A stretch of 35,843 nucleotides of DNA from CAYPPG01 sp964412555 (GTDB lineage Bacteria > Hinthialibacterota > Hinthialibacteria > Hinthialibacterales > Hinthialibacteraceae): contig CAYPPG010000072.1 in the NCBI GenBank assembly GCA_964412555.1, positions 1 to 35,843 of the forward strand. Reading direction: 5' to 3'. The position numbers were made by a program, and so were the translations under genes. The notes below the pieces were generated by a model. It made no database searches. It saw nothing but the letters and a program-made list of their open reading frames with translations, and had not been told where the DNA came from. Positions 1 to 7,801 of the stretch are shown here, piece after piece (positions within the stretch are counted from its first letter, which is position 1; each line of letters opens with the position of its first letter).

Positions 1-2
1 AG

Positions 3-3000
3 GGGGGTATGCACTGGCTTCTCCTCCTTTATCCATACCAAACAGCGAAGAACCTGAAAAACAGTTTATATTTAAATGGCGGCGATGCCATGGAATGGAC
101 GCAGATGGATATCACATCTGATGAATTCGCGACGTTGGATGTTCAATTAGCGGATTTTGATCGCGACGGGGATTTGGACCTGATCACCGGAGATCAAGGC
201 TGTTATTCATATGACGGATACTTTGGTTACAATCACTTATATCGCAATGATCGATATAATAATCCATTTGATGGAATCAAAGATCCCAACGCGCCGACGG
301 ATACGCCGACAGCGACCAACACCCCGACATGGGATCCATCACTGGAAACATACACTCCCACTCCATCGCCGACGAACCTTCCAACCAATACTCCAACATT
401 GACACCGTCAGCGGTAAACACCCCCACACCTTCTCCCACAGAGACGAATAGCCCTACGGTGACCCCAACACCGACTGACACTGCTACAATAACCGCAACA
501 CCAACCTCGACATCCACAGTTACACCGACGGATACACCGACAATCACACCGACCAATACCCCCCGGCCCAACAATCACCCGCCGAAATTTGTAACCTCTC
601 CCTCCACAGTGACCGTCACACAAGGCGAAATCAAAAACATTACCTTCATCGTTACCGATGAAGACGGAGACAATTGCACATTTGAGTTGTCGGACGAGAC
701 CATAGGCCAAATGGATCAACCGGCTTATCTATCCATGACGAAACAGTCGATGGTCAATGTACGATTGGAAACGTCCACCGCCGGCGAATATGTCTTTTCC
801 ATCACTGCCTATGACGGCAGTGATCCGGTAAGCCACGAAGTCAAAGTTTCCGTCATTGAAAGCACACCCACCCCAACCCCGACACCGGAATGGATTCGGA
901 ACACGCCCAAACCAGACAACAATCCTCCGGAGATGACATTGAAATACAATGCGAAACCGCCGGAAGATATGTTCAAAGTCGAACACGAAGAGTACATCGA
1001 AATCTGGATTCTCCAATCCAGCGAGTTGAAAATCAACTTGACAGCAAAGGATAACGAGGGAGACAATCGTGAAGTCCATTTATCATCGAATGCCCCGGCA
1101 GAATGGACCTCCATATCGAATATTGCAAACTACACATATGCCACCTGCGTTGTGGATACTTCGCAAACGGGTTATTATCCTTTCCTCATTCATGTATATG
1201 ACGGAAGCGATATCACTTCCCAGGAAATCCGATTGACAGTATCTGTAGCATTACCCTCGCCTACGCCGATGGCAACACCTACAAATACTCCGACTCCGTC
1301 ATTCACGCCCATCAATACGAATACTCCAACGGCAACCTCGATACCAACGATGACACCAAGCGAGACGGCGAAGAACACCCCTACAGAGACGTCAACCCCA
1401 ACGAATACTCCCAGTCCAACACCTTCGGCCACGTCCACGAACACCGCAACCCCCACACCGTCGCAAACCGAGATTCCGACACCTTCGCAAACGCCAACAC
1501 CCACCTCAACCCATACACCGATTCCTCTGGCACGCGTTGTGGTATATGACGGCGAGATGGGAGCTCCGGACATAACAGGAGAAACCGACTTCGACGCGGT
1601 GGATGACCGTAATTTGACTTTGTCATGGAATGCTACCGGCAGCAATGCAAACGATTGGCATCTATATATCCGTAAAGGTTTGGGCGGAATGAAGTTCCTT
1701 GGCCGAACCGGTGACGGCCTTGCCGAAATGTTCCACTGGCGGCAGGGAACGAAGCTCTTGAATTCCGATTTCTCTGGCGGACCCGATTTCAATTCCGTTT
1801 ATTCTTTCCGCGCGGTGCGTATCGATGGCCAACCTGGCGCAGACGATTATTTTAATATGCTAGGGCTGGTCGGTTTCAATCTGGAAGGCGGAAATCCGGT
1901 CGTCCTTTCCCAACCGGAAATGCCCAATCTGCAAGTTGGAAACATCGCCGTATATGACGGCATTCTTGGCGGGAAGAACCTAGCGCCAACGGATTCCAGC
2001 GGCTCGGATACGGATCCTTCATCGTCAAGGGCAATTCAAATCGCCTGGAATTTCGGGCACGATTCATCGGAAGTGAATCAATATCTTTTGCTGGTGAGTG
2101 TCGACGGCGGTGACTATGCATTTTTAGGCCAAACGTATGACGGGAACATTACCTATTTCTGGTGGACCCCGAACAACGAATTTTCCACTCACCAAAACTT
2201 TGCGGACGGACCGCAAGATGGGAAATCCTATCGATTCAAAGTCAAAATGCTGCCGGTCAGCGGTACACCGGAATTCCTCACAAGCGGAACGTTAGAATAT
2301 CATGTCAGTGATGAGGATTCGCAGGCAACAGGAGAAGCATCCAATGTCTTCATCTACGACAATGAAAATACGACGGCTGACTTGAGTGGGCAAACCGATT
2401 TTGACAGTATTTCAAAACGCGATCTCACCATTGCATGGGATGCAGAACAAGGGACGGCAACCGATTGGCATGTGTATCTTCGCAAAGGACTCGGCGGCGC
2501 GAAATACCTTGGCCGAACCAAAAGCGAAACCGCCACTCACCTGAATTGGACAGCCGGCGCACCGTTTTTGGGCAACATCTTTGCGAACGGTCCCGACTTC
2601 AATTCAGCCTATACGTTCCGTGTTGTCCGGATCGACGATGAACGCAGTTCCGATGACTATCTTGAAGCCCAAGCGCCGGTCGGCTTCAATTTGGAAGGCG
2701 GCAACGAAGTCTCTCTCTCCCAGCCGGAAAACCCAAATCTCGAAGCGGATCAAATCGTAGTGTACGACGACATCCTCGGCGGCGACAATCTTGCGCCGAT
2801 GGACGGAAGCGGTTCGGACACGGATCAACCGGGTTCCCGCGCGATTCAAATCGCCTGGAATTTCGGCCGCGATCTCGCAACCGTCAATGATTATCACGTG
2901 TTGGTCAGTGTGGACGGTGGAGAGTATCAATACCTCGGTCAAACCTACGCGGGCAACATCCCTTACTTCTGGTGGACACCAAATAGCGAATTCACGACGA

Positions 3001-3131
3001 ATGCGCTTTTCGCCGATGGCCCGCAGGATGAGCATCGTTACCGGTTTATGGTGTATTTGATTCCTCTAAGCGGCACGAAAGTGAGTTTGACGAGTGGGGA
3101 GTTGGATTATTCTGTGGGAAGTAAGGATTGA
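3..3131 (+). CDS. Modular surface/secreted protein: VCBS/FG-GAP repeat, Thr/Pro linkers, Ig-like domains, duplicated C-terminal modules (5' partial)
   Basis: The frame is open to the left window edge, so the first ATG (position 9) need not be the true start; no signal peptide is visible. Residue numbers count from that ATG. A FG-GAP/VCBS-type calcium-binding repeat with the core DFDRDGDLDL lies at about 40-65. A Thr/Pro linker (about 96-190) leads to a cadherin/Ig-like domain (about 191-285, ending AYDGSDPVSHEVKV). A second Ig-like domain (about 300-415) and a second Thr/Pro linker (about 416-507) follow. The last 533 residues are two tandem copies of a roughly 269-residue unit (508-776 and 777-1040), each built from two related beta-rich halves starting VVYDGxxG. 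The layout fits an extracellular adhesin or structural protein whose globular domains sit on stalks. No catalytic motif is seen. Specific function unknown. Confidence 0.8.
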   Translation, partial: GGMHWLLLLYPYQTAKNLKNSLYLNGGDAMEWTQMDITSDEFATLDVQLADFDRDGDLDLITGDQGCYSYDGYFGYNHLYRNDRYNNPFDGIKDPNAPTDTPTATNTPTWDPSLETYTPTPSPTNLPTNTPTLTPSAVNTPTPSPTETNSPTVTPTPTDTATITATPTSTSTVTPTDTPTITPTNTPRPNNHPPKFVTSPSTVTVTQGEIKNITFIVTDEDGDNCTFELSDETIGQMDQPAYLSMTKQSMVNVRLETSTAGEYVFSITAYDGSDPVSHEVKVSVIESTPTPTPTPEWIRNTPKPDNNPPEMTLKYNAKPPEDMFKVEHEEYIEIWILQSSELKINLTAKDNEGDNREVHLSSNAPAEWTSISNIANYTYATCVVDTSQTGYYPFLIHVYDGSDITSQEIRLTVSVALPSPTPMATPTNTPTPSFTPINTNTPTATSIPTMTPSETAKNTPTETSTPTNTPSPTPSATSTNTATPTPSQTEIPTPSQTPTPTSTHTPIPLARVVVYDGEMGAPDITGETDFDAVDDRNLTLSWNATGSNANDWHLYIRKGLGGMKFLGRTGDGLAEMFHWRQGTKLLNSDFSGGPDFNSVYSFRAVRIDGQPGADDYFNMLGLVGFNLEGGNPVVLSQPEMPNLQVGNIAVYDGILGGKNLAPTDSSGSDTDPSSSRAIQIAWNFGHDSSEVNQYLLLVSVDGGDYAFLGQTYDGNITYFWWTPNNEFSTHQNFADGPQDGKSYRFKVKMLPVSGTPEFLTSGTLEYHVSDEDSQATGEASNVFIYDNENTTADLSGQTDFDSISKRDLTIAWDAEQGTATDWHVYLRKGLGGAKYLGRTKSETATHLNWTAGAPFLGNIFANGPDFNSAYTFRVVRIDDERSSDDYLEAQAPVGFNLEGGNEVSLSQPENPNLEADQIVVYDDILGGDNLAPMDGSGSDTDQPGSRAIQIAWNFGRDLATVNDYHVLVSVDGGEYQYLGQTYAGNIPYFWWTPNSEFTTNALFADGPQDEHRYRFMVYLIPLSGTKVSLTSGELDYSVGSKD
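297..569 (+). repeat. Thr/Pro linker-coding low-complexity DNA, copy 1
   Basis: Imperfect ACNCCNACN-type repeats encode a TPTPTNTPT-like stalk. The opposite strand reads as an artefactual Gly/Val-rich frame. Linkers of this kind separate domains in secreted proteins of several uncultured phyla. Confidence 0.8.
1255..1529 (+). repeat. Thr/Pro linker-coding low-complexity DNA, copy 2
   Basis: This is the same kind of imperfect repeat as at 297-569. It joins the second Ig-like domain to the duplicated C-terminal modules. Confidence 0.8.
1530..3131 (+). repeat. Tandem intragenic duplication, period about 807 bp
   Basis: The unit from 1530 (reading ARVVVYDGE) recurs from 2337 (reading ASNVFIYDN). 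Shared blocks include KGLGG-KxLGRT, GPDFNS-Y-FR-VRID, VGFNLEGGN, and FADGPQD near the end of each unit. The copies have diverged but align over their whole length, so this is an old in-frame duplication. Confidence 0.85.
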
Positions 3132-3204
3132 GTCGAATTGATGTTTGTTCTTGCATAAGGGAAATACAGCCAGATCATACATTCAAAAGAAAAGTAAAAT
3201 CCAC

Positions 3205-3232
3205 TTGTAAAAAATTAAAATGCGAGTAGAAT
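3205..3232 (+). promoter_or_regulatory. Candidate sigma70-type promoter for the cold-shock gene
   Basis: TTGTAA and TAGAAT are separated by 16 nt, about 140 nt upstream of the cold-shock start codon. This would give the long 5' leader usual for cold-shock mRNAs. It is a consensus match only, and the AT-rich background makes chance matches likely. Confidence 0.35.
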
Positions 3233-3371
3233 TTAAAAATCAAACATGTGAACTTCTGCCGTACCGGGTTACCATCCCAATTTACACGCTTTTACTTGCT
3301 TGGCTATTTGTGAAGGCTCCGGAACACCCAGAAATGATTTGTTTGAAATCATATTTATAGGAGGCCTGAAA

Positions 3372-3575
3372 ATGGCTACAGGACGAGTAAAGTGGTTTAA
3401 TGAGAAAAAAGGATTCGGATTCATCGAGCAAGAAGGCGGACAAGAACTGTTCGTCCATCATACCGGAATCGCGGGTGATGGTTTTAAAAATTTATACGAA
3501 AATGAATCGGTTGACTTCGATGTCGAACAAGGGCAAAAAGGCCCCAAAGCGGTGAATGTCAAATCAATGCGGTAA
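3372..3575 (+). CDS. Cold-shock domain protein (CspA family)
   Basis: This 67-residue single OB-fold protein starts MATGRVKWFNEKKGFGFIEQ. It contains the RNP1 motif (KGFGFI) and an RNP2-like motif (LFVHHT) that bind single-stranded nucleic acid. The ATG at 3372 is chosen because an AGGAGG-like site (TAGGAGGC) lies just upstream and the protein then has the family's normal length; the frame extends upstream only through a TTG. The expected role is an RNA chaperone or transcript antiterminator acting on structured mRNAs. It is followed by a hairpin terminator and appears monocistronic. Identification is secure; whether it is cold-induced cannot be read from the sequence. Confidence 0.95.
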   Translation: MATGRVKWFNEKKGFGFIEQEGGQELFVHHTGIAGDGFKNLYENESVDFDVEQGQKGPKAVNVKSMR

Positions 3576-3609
3576 TTACAATGAACAGAACTCAAGAATA
3601 GAACTGGGG

Positions 3610-3643
3610 GAAGATTGGCATTTTTGCCAATCTTCCTGTTCTT
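3610..3643 (+). terminator. Rho-independent terminator after the cold-shock gene
   Basis: A perfect 11-bp stem (GAAGATTGGCA with TGCCAATCTTC) closes a TTTT loop and is followed by a T-rich run, 35 nt after the cold-shock stop codon. Confidence 0.8.
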
Positions 3644-3770
3644 TCTGATTTTAGGCTGCACACCGACCTGCTTCTCCACTCTTTTTTTCCACCCATCGGG
3701 AGAAAGCCTCCGAATTCAGTTGGTTGAAATACTTATAGAAGTACATCCATGAAACAAGGAGCGACAAACA

Positions 3771-4118
3771 ATGGCAATCCGCAAAAATGCAATCATTGTG
3801 AAGGATGACGGACACATCGATCCCAAAATTTGGTTTGGCCGCTATGGAATCAAATACAAAAGTGCAAAGATTTATGATCAAGCCAGCCAAAAAGAAACTA
3901 CCCGCAACAATGGCAGAAGAGAACAATTGCTGAAAATAACAACTAGCATGGAAGGACTTCGGCGTTGGAGACTTGGTATTCAGGAATCCAAAAAAATTGG
4001 GACAACCGGATGGCACACTTTGGAGTTACGGTTGTATGTAATGAAAAACGGCACTACGGAAGGATTTCAATTCAAACAATTCAATGATTATAAAAAAATT
4101 GTTGAGTTTTATGCGTAA
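3771..4118 (+). CDS. Small basic protein of unknown function
   Basis: This 115-residue protein is rich in Lys and Arg and has no signal peptide or membrane segment. The start follows a good ribosome-binding site (AAGGAG, about 8 nt upstream). I recognise no family. Its stretches GIKYKSAKIYDQ and GTTGWHTLELRLYVMKNG look like beta strands, and the middle is highly basic (RRWRLG), so nucleic-acid binding is possible but unproven. It stands alone between the cold-shock terminator and a palindromic repeat. The clear ribosome-binding site supports a real gene. Confidence 0.6.
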   Translation: MAIRKNAIIVKDDGHIDPKIWFGRYGIKYKSAKIYDQASQKETTRNNGRREQLLKITTSMEGLRRWRLGIQESKKIGTTGWHTLELRLYVMKNGTTEGFQFKQFNDYKKIVEFYA

Positions 4119-4200
4119 ACCAAAATCCTCGGATGCGCTCCGAATTACACCGGTGGTTTAACTTCTGAGAATGCGATTCGGGAATTGAGAGATGAGTAGG

Positions 4201-4230
4201 AAGATGCGGGCAGGGATGCCCGCGCTCCGG
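4201..4230 (+). repeat. Dispersed palindromic repeat, copy 1
   Basis: The core GCGGGCA-GGGA-TGCCCGC forms a 7-bp hairpin and is followed by GCTCCGG. The same element occurs at 7021, 7715, 7750, 25495 and 29011, always between genes. Confidence 0.8.
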
Positions 4231-4264
4231 AGAAAAAGATGCTCACGAAAACACGAGATATCAC

Positions 4265-4474
4265 ATGATGATCTCTACATTTGAAGGCGTCGTCGAGAAT
4301 GGGCAGATTCGCCTTTGTGACAATGTCAACTTACCGGAAAAAACGAAGGTCTATGTTGTTATACCAAACCTGGAGACTGCACCGAAAGTACACATATATA
4401 GTCCACGTCTTGTGAATAAGAATCAAGCAAGCGATTTTACCAAACAAGTTATCGAGGTATCGAAAGATGCCTGA
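4265..4474 (+). CDS. DUF104/AF2212-like small protein (putative antitoxin-type)
   Basis: This 69-residue protein opens MMISTFEGVVENGQIRL and continues LPEKTKVYVVIP. This matches the DUF104 (AF2212-like) pattern, in which a short beta-barrel starts with an 'xxGVxENGxIxL' signature. Members are often annotated as antitoxins paired with a PIN-domain toxin. Here the next gene is not a PIN protein but a retropepsin-like protease whose start overlaps this gene by 8 bp, so the two are co-transcribed and probably translationally coupled. The ribosome-binding site is weak. Either of two adjacent ATGs could be used. Confidence 0.65.
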   Translation: MMISTFEGVVENGQIRLCDNVNLPEKTKVYVVIPNLETAPKVHIYSPRLVNKNQASDFTKQVIEVSKDA

Positions 4475-4842
4475 ATATGATATATCCTATTTCGTTCCAC
4501 CAGCACCTGTTGCTCAAGTTGTTCTCCGCAATCATGATACTGGATCAACAATTTCAGACGTGCTATTTCTTATAGATACAGGTGCAGATGTCACGTTATT
4601 ACCAAATAGAGCAATCCATCAACTCGATTTATCCCTTCATGACAGTTTACGTTATGAATTAAGAGGCTTCGATGGCAGCATAATTTTTGCACTCTCTGTA
4701 ATGGTAGAACTCATTTTTTTGAACCGAATATTTCGAGGCCACTATCTTGTAATTGAAGACGATCATGGGACGTGACATTCTTAACCATTTTTCATTATTG
4801 TTGGACAGTCCACAAAATCAATGGTCTGAGTTTATACCGTAA
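4467..4842 (+). pseudogene. Retropepsin-like aspartic protease, frameshifted near the C-terminus
   Basis: The first 102 codons (4467-4775) contain the aspartic-protease active-site motif LIDTGADVTLLP at residues 35-46 (catalytic Asp37), as in clan AA single-domain retropepsin-like proteases, which act as homodimers. The frame ends early at a TGA at 4773. From 4765 the +1 frame reads MGRDILNHFSLLLDSPQNQW and ends at TAA 4840-4842. This is the expected C-terminal 'GRDxLNxF' element of the family. One inserted base (or two deleted) near 4762-4766 explains the break. It could be a real disruption, a sequencing error or programmed shifting; no slippery heptamer is evident. A GAGG site 9 nt upstream supports the start. 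Confidence 0.75.
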
Positions 4843-4875
4843 TATCGAGAACAAATAACATATTGAAACAATGGA

Positions 4876-6954
4876 TCACCCGACAATTCTAATCCAATTC
4901 ACATTCGGCCCCCACCCATCCCCCGGATCACTATCCCGAAACCTTAATAAAATCTTACCTCCATCAAAATACTCCGGCAACAATTGAATCTTCTGAACCA
5001 TCGGGAACGCCGGGCCGGAATTCCCTTCATTCAGAAGCTCGATCACCTGCTCCCCTTTCAACACTTCCAACAAAACTTCCCCCTGCTCTTCGAATTCGAG
5101 TGTCATCGAATCGGAAATCTCGGAAATGGGGATTTCCAGGATGAAATATCCGTTGAAGTCGGCGACGAGATCGAGGGCGGAGGTGCCGCGCCAGTCACTG
5201 ATGAAGGCCGCTTCGCTTTCTGGTACGCAGTCGAGGCTTTCGCCTAGATCGCAGAAGAATTGGACGGTTGGTTCGGGCTGCCAGGTGAGGGGGGCTAGGT
5301 AGACGCCGTTGTAGTACCAGCCGCAGTGGCTGACATACCAGGATCCGTCGGTGTCCTTTATGACTTCAGGGGCGTGGGAATCGATAGAAGAGACTAGGCC
5401 TTGTTGGTCCCAATGATAGGGATTGGGTGAACGGTAGACGGCGGTGCGACGATAGTCACCGTCGGGGCCGCTCAGGAGGTAGAAGTGATCTTCGTATTGC
5501 ACGACAAAGGGGGATTCAGTCGGACCGTTGTAAGTGCCGGTTGCCTCATGGATGAAGGCGGTGTGTCGAGGAGACCAGTGGAGCAGGTCGTTGCTGGTTC
5601 GGTAGGCGACGATGTGGTTTCCGGCGGGGCGATCTGCGAGGGCGGTGTAGTACATGATATATTGTCCATCGGTCTTCAAGACCATCGGGTCGCGGGCGTC
5701 GAAATAGTCTTGGAAGAGGGGATTGTCTTCATAACGCGTCCATTCTATTAAATCCGGGGAGGTGGCGAGGTGGATTCGGTAACGGTAGTTGCTGAGCAGG
5801 CTTCCGGCGGCATAGAACATATAATATAGACCGTCTTTTTCGATGATGTGCGGCGCCCAGAGGTGTTGCTCGCCGGCTGACGGATCGGTGGTCAGTGCGA
5901 AGGATTGGCGGTTCCAGGGGATTTGGGTGAGGGTGTCGGCGGTGGCGTGGGCGAATTGATCTTCATCAGCGGGGGCGGGGGGATAGGAGTGAGTGATCCC
6001 GAACAAATGCCAGATCCCGTCTGCGCCTCGCATGAAGCAATGGTCGTTGATGTACCACCAATCGTTTTCCACGCTTTGGTCGTAGATATGGAAATAGTCA
6101 CCGCCAGTCGGAATAGACGGATGATTGAAAAGTGCATCCGAGGGGGAAATCGACTGGATGGAATATGTGGCTTGGGCGTCTTGAAGGTAGAATCCCAGGA
6201 AATTGCCTAAAGGGGTTACATTGTGCGCCTCCAGAATGGGGTATTCCGAACGTTCGGGATCATAAATGCGGATACCGTATTCCGTAGTGACTACTCGCAA
6301 GGTTATCAATGCGCCATCGAGGATGCTCCATGGGAACCGGTCGAGGCGTTCTTCTTCCGGCCAAGGTCCAATTTTGGAAAGGATCAATGCATCGAGAGAT
6401 GAATCCAAGCGCACAGTAAATCCCGTTTCTCCCGAAGCATCCGCCCAGAAGAGTAGGCCGGCGCTGATTCCGTCCTGCAATTGGAAGCGAGCGGTGAAGT
6501 CCAGCCCAACCGGAAAAGGTTCCTGCGCCACCATGCGAGCATCGAGGTCGGAGAAGGCTGCAACGGAATTTCCCTGCGTTGCCCATTCTCCCCGATTCTG
6601 TTCCCATGGCAGTTCTGCGATGGAAGTGATCATCGGGGAAACAAACGGCCATTGATCGGCAAAAAAGAAGAGATCGCGTTTATCGATAATCCCATCCCTG
6701 TTGTAATCGTAGTTCGTTTTGCCGGTTGATTTCGATTGCAGGAAACGGAGTAAAGTTTTCTTACCCGTCATAGATTCTTCAATTGTTTCTGACACGAGAG
6801 GCATAAGAAACCGGTGTTCCAATTTGGTATCGTTCATCTTTATGGGAGATACCGTTCGATAAGGATGTAAGAGGGTATTCCCTTTTGAAACCAAAGCGAA
6901 GGTAACAACAAGCCATACGAAGAATAATCGTTCTAAGAACAACAACATGACCAT
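4876..6954 (-). CDS. Secreted GH43-like (five-bladed beta-propeller) glycoside hydrolase with EF-hand/dockerin-like N-terminus
   Basis: This 692-residue protein has an N-terminal hydrophobic segment (about 5-24, LFLERLFFVWLVVTFALV) that acts as a signal peptide or anchor. Residues 82-101 (DYNRDGIIDKRDLFFFADQW) are a calcium-binding EF-hand of dockerin type, though only one copy is seen. Residues about 110-275 form a LamG-like beta-sandwich (DFTARFQLQDGISAGLLFWA). The propeller spans about 285-575, with repeated strands such as HLWAPHIIEKDGLYYMFYAA, FDARDPMVLKTDGQYIMYYT and GPTESPFVVQYEDHFYLLSG. The R-D-P and E-S-P elements are as in GH43/GH32-type enzymes. A C-terminal beta domain probably binds carbohydrate. 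It likely cleaves arabino-, xylo- or fructo-configured glycans outside the cell; the substrate cannot be named. Two ATGs (6954, 6948) are possible starts. Confidence 0.75.
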   Translation of the reverse strand: MVMLLFLERLFFVWLVVTFALVSKGNTLLHPYRTVSPIKMNDTKLEHRFLMPLVSETIEESMTGKKTLLRFLQSKSTGKTNYDYNRDGIIDKRDLFFFADQWPFVSPMITSIAELPWEQNRGEWATQGNSVAAFSDLDARMVAQEPFPVGLDFTARFQLQDGISAGLLFWADASGETGFTVRLDSSLDALILSKIGPWPEEERLDRFPWSILDGALITLRVVTTEYGIRIYDPERSEYPILEAHNVTPLGNFLGFYLQDAQATYSIQSISPSDALFNHPSIPTGGDYFHIYDQSVENDWWYINDHCFMRGADGIWHLFGITHSYPPAPADEDQFAHATADTLTQIPWNRQSFALTTDPSAGEQHLWAPHIIEKDGLYYMFYAAGSLLSNYRYRIHLATSPDLIEWTRYEDNPLFQDYFDARDPMVLKTDGQYIMYYTALADRPAGNHIVAYRTSNDLLHWSPRHTAFIHEATGTYNGPTESPFVVQYEDHFYLLSGPDGDYRRTAVYRSPNPYHWDQQGLVSSIDSHAPEVIKDTDGSWYVSHCGWYYNGVYLAPLTWQPEPTVQFFCDLGESLDCVPESEAAFISDWRGTSALDLVADFNGYFILEIPISEISDSMTLEFEEQGEVLLEVLKGEQVIELLNEGNSGPAFPMVQKIQLLPEYFDGGKILLRFRDSDPGDGWGPNVNWIRIVG

Positions 6955-7020
6955 CGAATCCTATGAATTTTTGGCATATCATAAATGGTTAGAACGACAT
7001 ATACTATGCATGTGTTCCTT

Positions 7021-7053
7021 GTCGGAGCGCGGGCATCCCTGCCCGCATCTTCC
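7021..7053 (-). repeat. Dispersed palindromic repeat, copy 2 (reverse orientation)
   Basis: This is the reverse complement of the GCGGGCA-GGGA-TGCCCGC element, with flanking GGAAGAT and GCTCCGAC. It lies in the space between the divergent GH43-like and response-regulator genes. Confidence 0.8.
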
Positions 7054-7211
7054 AACAAGAACATTTTTATCCATTCGTTACGCCCCATCGGGCATGACGG
7101 TTCAATGAATTGAAAGAGGATGGTTCGAGGATCATGTCATTTGTTTCAAGTACGATACTCACCAATCCCCATTCATCCATATGGGATTTACTGGAAGTCG
7201 AGGCAAAATCG

Positions 7212-7592
7212 ATGACAGCAACAATTCTTATTGTCGAAGATAACCGGGATAGCCGAGAATTATTGGTCGATGCGTTGGAATTTTCCGATTTCAGCGTGAT
7301 CGAGGCCGCCGACGGAGAAGAAGGGGAACGAAAAGCAAAAGAGGAAAAACCCGATTTGATTCTGTTGGATATATCGCTTCCGATCAAAGCCGGTTGGGAT
7401 GTGGCTGCCGCGTTACGGAAAGAAGATAACACAAAAGACATCCCTATTATCGCTCTGACTGCGCACGCGAGAGAAGAAGACCGGGAACGGGCATTGCAAG
7501 CCGGTTGTACCTCTTATCTTCCCAAACCGGTGAAGCCAAAGGACGTGCTGAAAGAGATCAATCGGTTGATTAGGCTGAAGGCTGAAGGCTGA
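7212..7592 (+). CDS. Single-domain response regulator (CheY-like receiver)
   Basis: From the ATG at 7212 the protein has 126 residues and is a complete receiver domain with no output domain. It shows the acidic pair E9/D10 (ILIVEDN), the phosphoacceptor Asp53 (LILLDISLP), the switch Thr83 (IIALTAHA) and the conserved Lys105 (YLPKPV). The frame is open upstream to a TTG at 7110, but those residues show no domain and the 7212 start gives the canonical receiver. It would pass a phosphoryl signal to a partner protein. No histidine kinase is in the window, so its partner is unknown. It sits upstream of the membrane TPR-like gene and the tad operon, which may hint at control of surface structures. 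Confidence 0.85.
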   Translation: MTATILIVEDNRDSRELLVDALEFSDFSVIEAADGEEGERKAKEEKPDLILLDISLPIKAGWDVAAALRKEDNTKDIPIIALTAHAREEDRERALQAGCTSYLPKPVKPKDVLKEINRLIRLKAEG

Positions 7593-7714
7593 AGGATTAG
7601 AAAAAATTCATCGACTGATTTTACATTGATCGATATACTCATCCTGTGGGTAGAGCAAACGTCCCCGCTTGCATATTGGTTATAACTAAAGAGTGATAAT
7701 ACACGGGTTAGGAA

Positions 7715-7743
7715 ATTGCGGGCAGGGATGCCCGCGCTCCGAC
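7715..7743 (+). repeat. Dispersed palindromic repeat, copy 3a
   Basis: GCGGGCA-GGGA-TGCCCGC core followed by GCTCCGAC. This is the first of two copies in tandem, upstream of the gene at 7802. Confidence 0.8.
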
Positions 7744-7749
7744 AATTTG

Positions 7750-7779
7750 GAAGATGCGGGCAGGGATGCCCGTGCTCCA
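7750..7779 (+). repeat. Dispersed palindromic repeat, copy 3b
   Basis: This second tandem copy begins GAAGAT and has one change at the edge of the stem (TGCCCGT). It ends about 20 nt before the start codon of the next gene. Confidence 0.8.
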
Positions 7780-7801
7780 GTGAGACTACTGCGAAAAAAC
7801 G

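Noticed and set aside
233..719. Gly/Val-rich minus-strand frames opposite the Thr/Pro linkers
   Set aside because: They are mirror images of the ACN-CCN repeats and have no start signals or independent features.
4201..7779. CRISPR-like array made of the repeated GCGGGCAGGGATGCCCGC elements
   Set aside because: Copies are far apart, lie in both orientations, lack regular spacers, and no cas genes are present.
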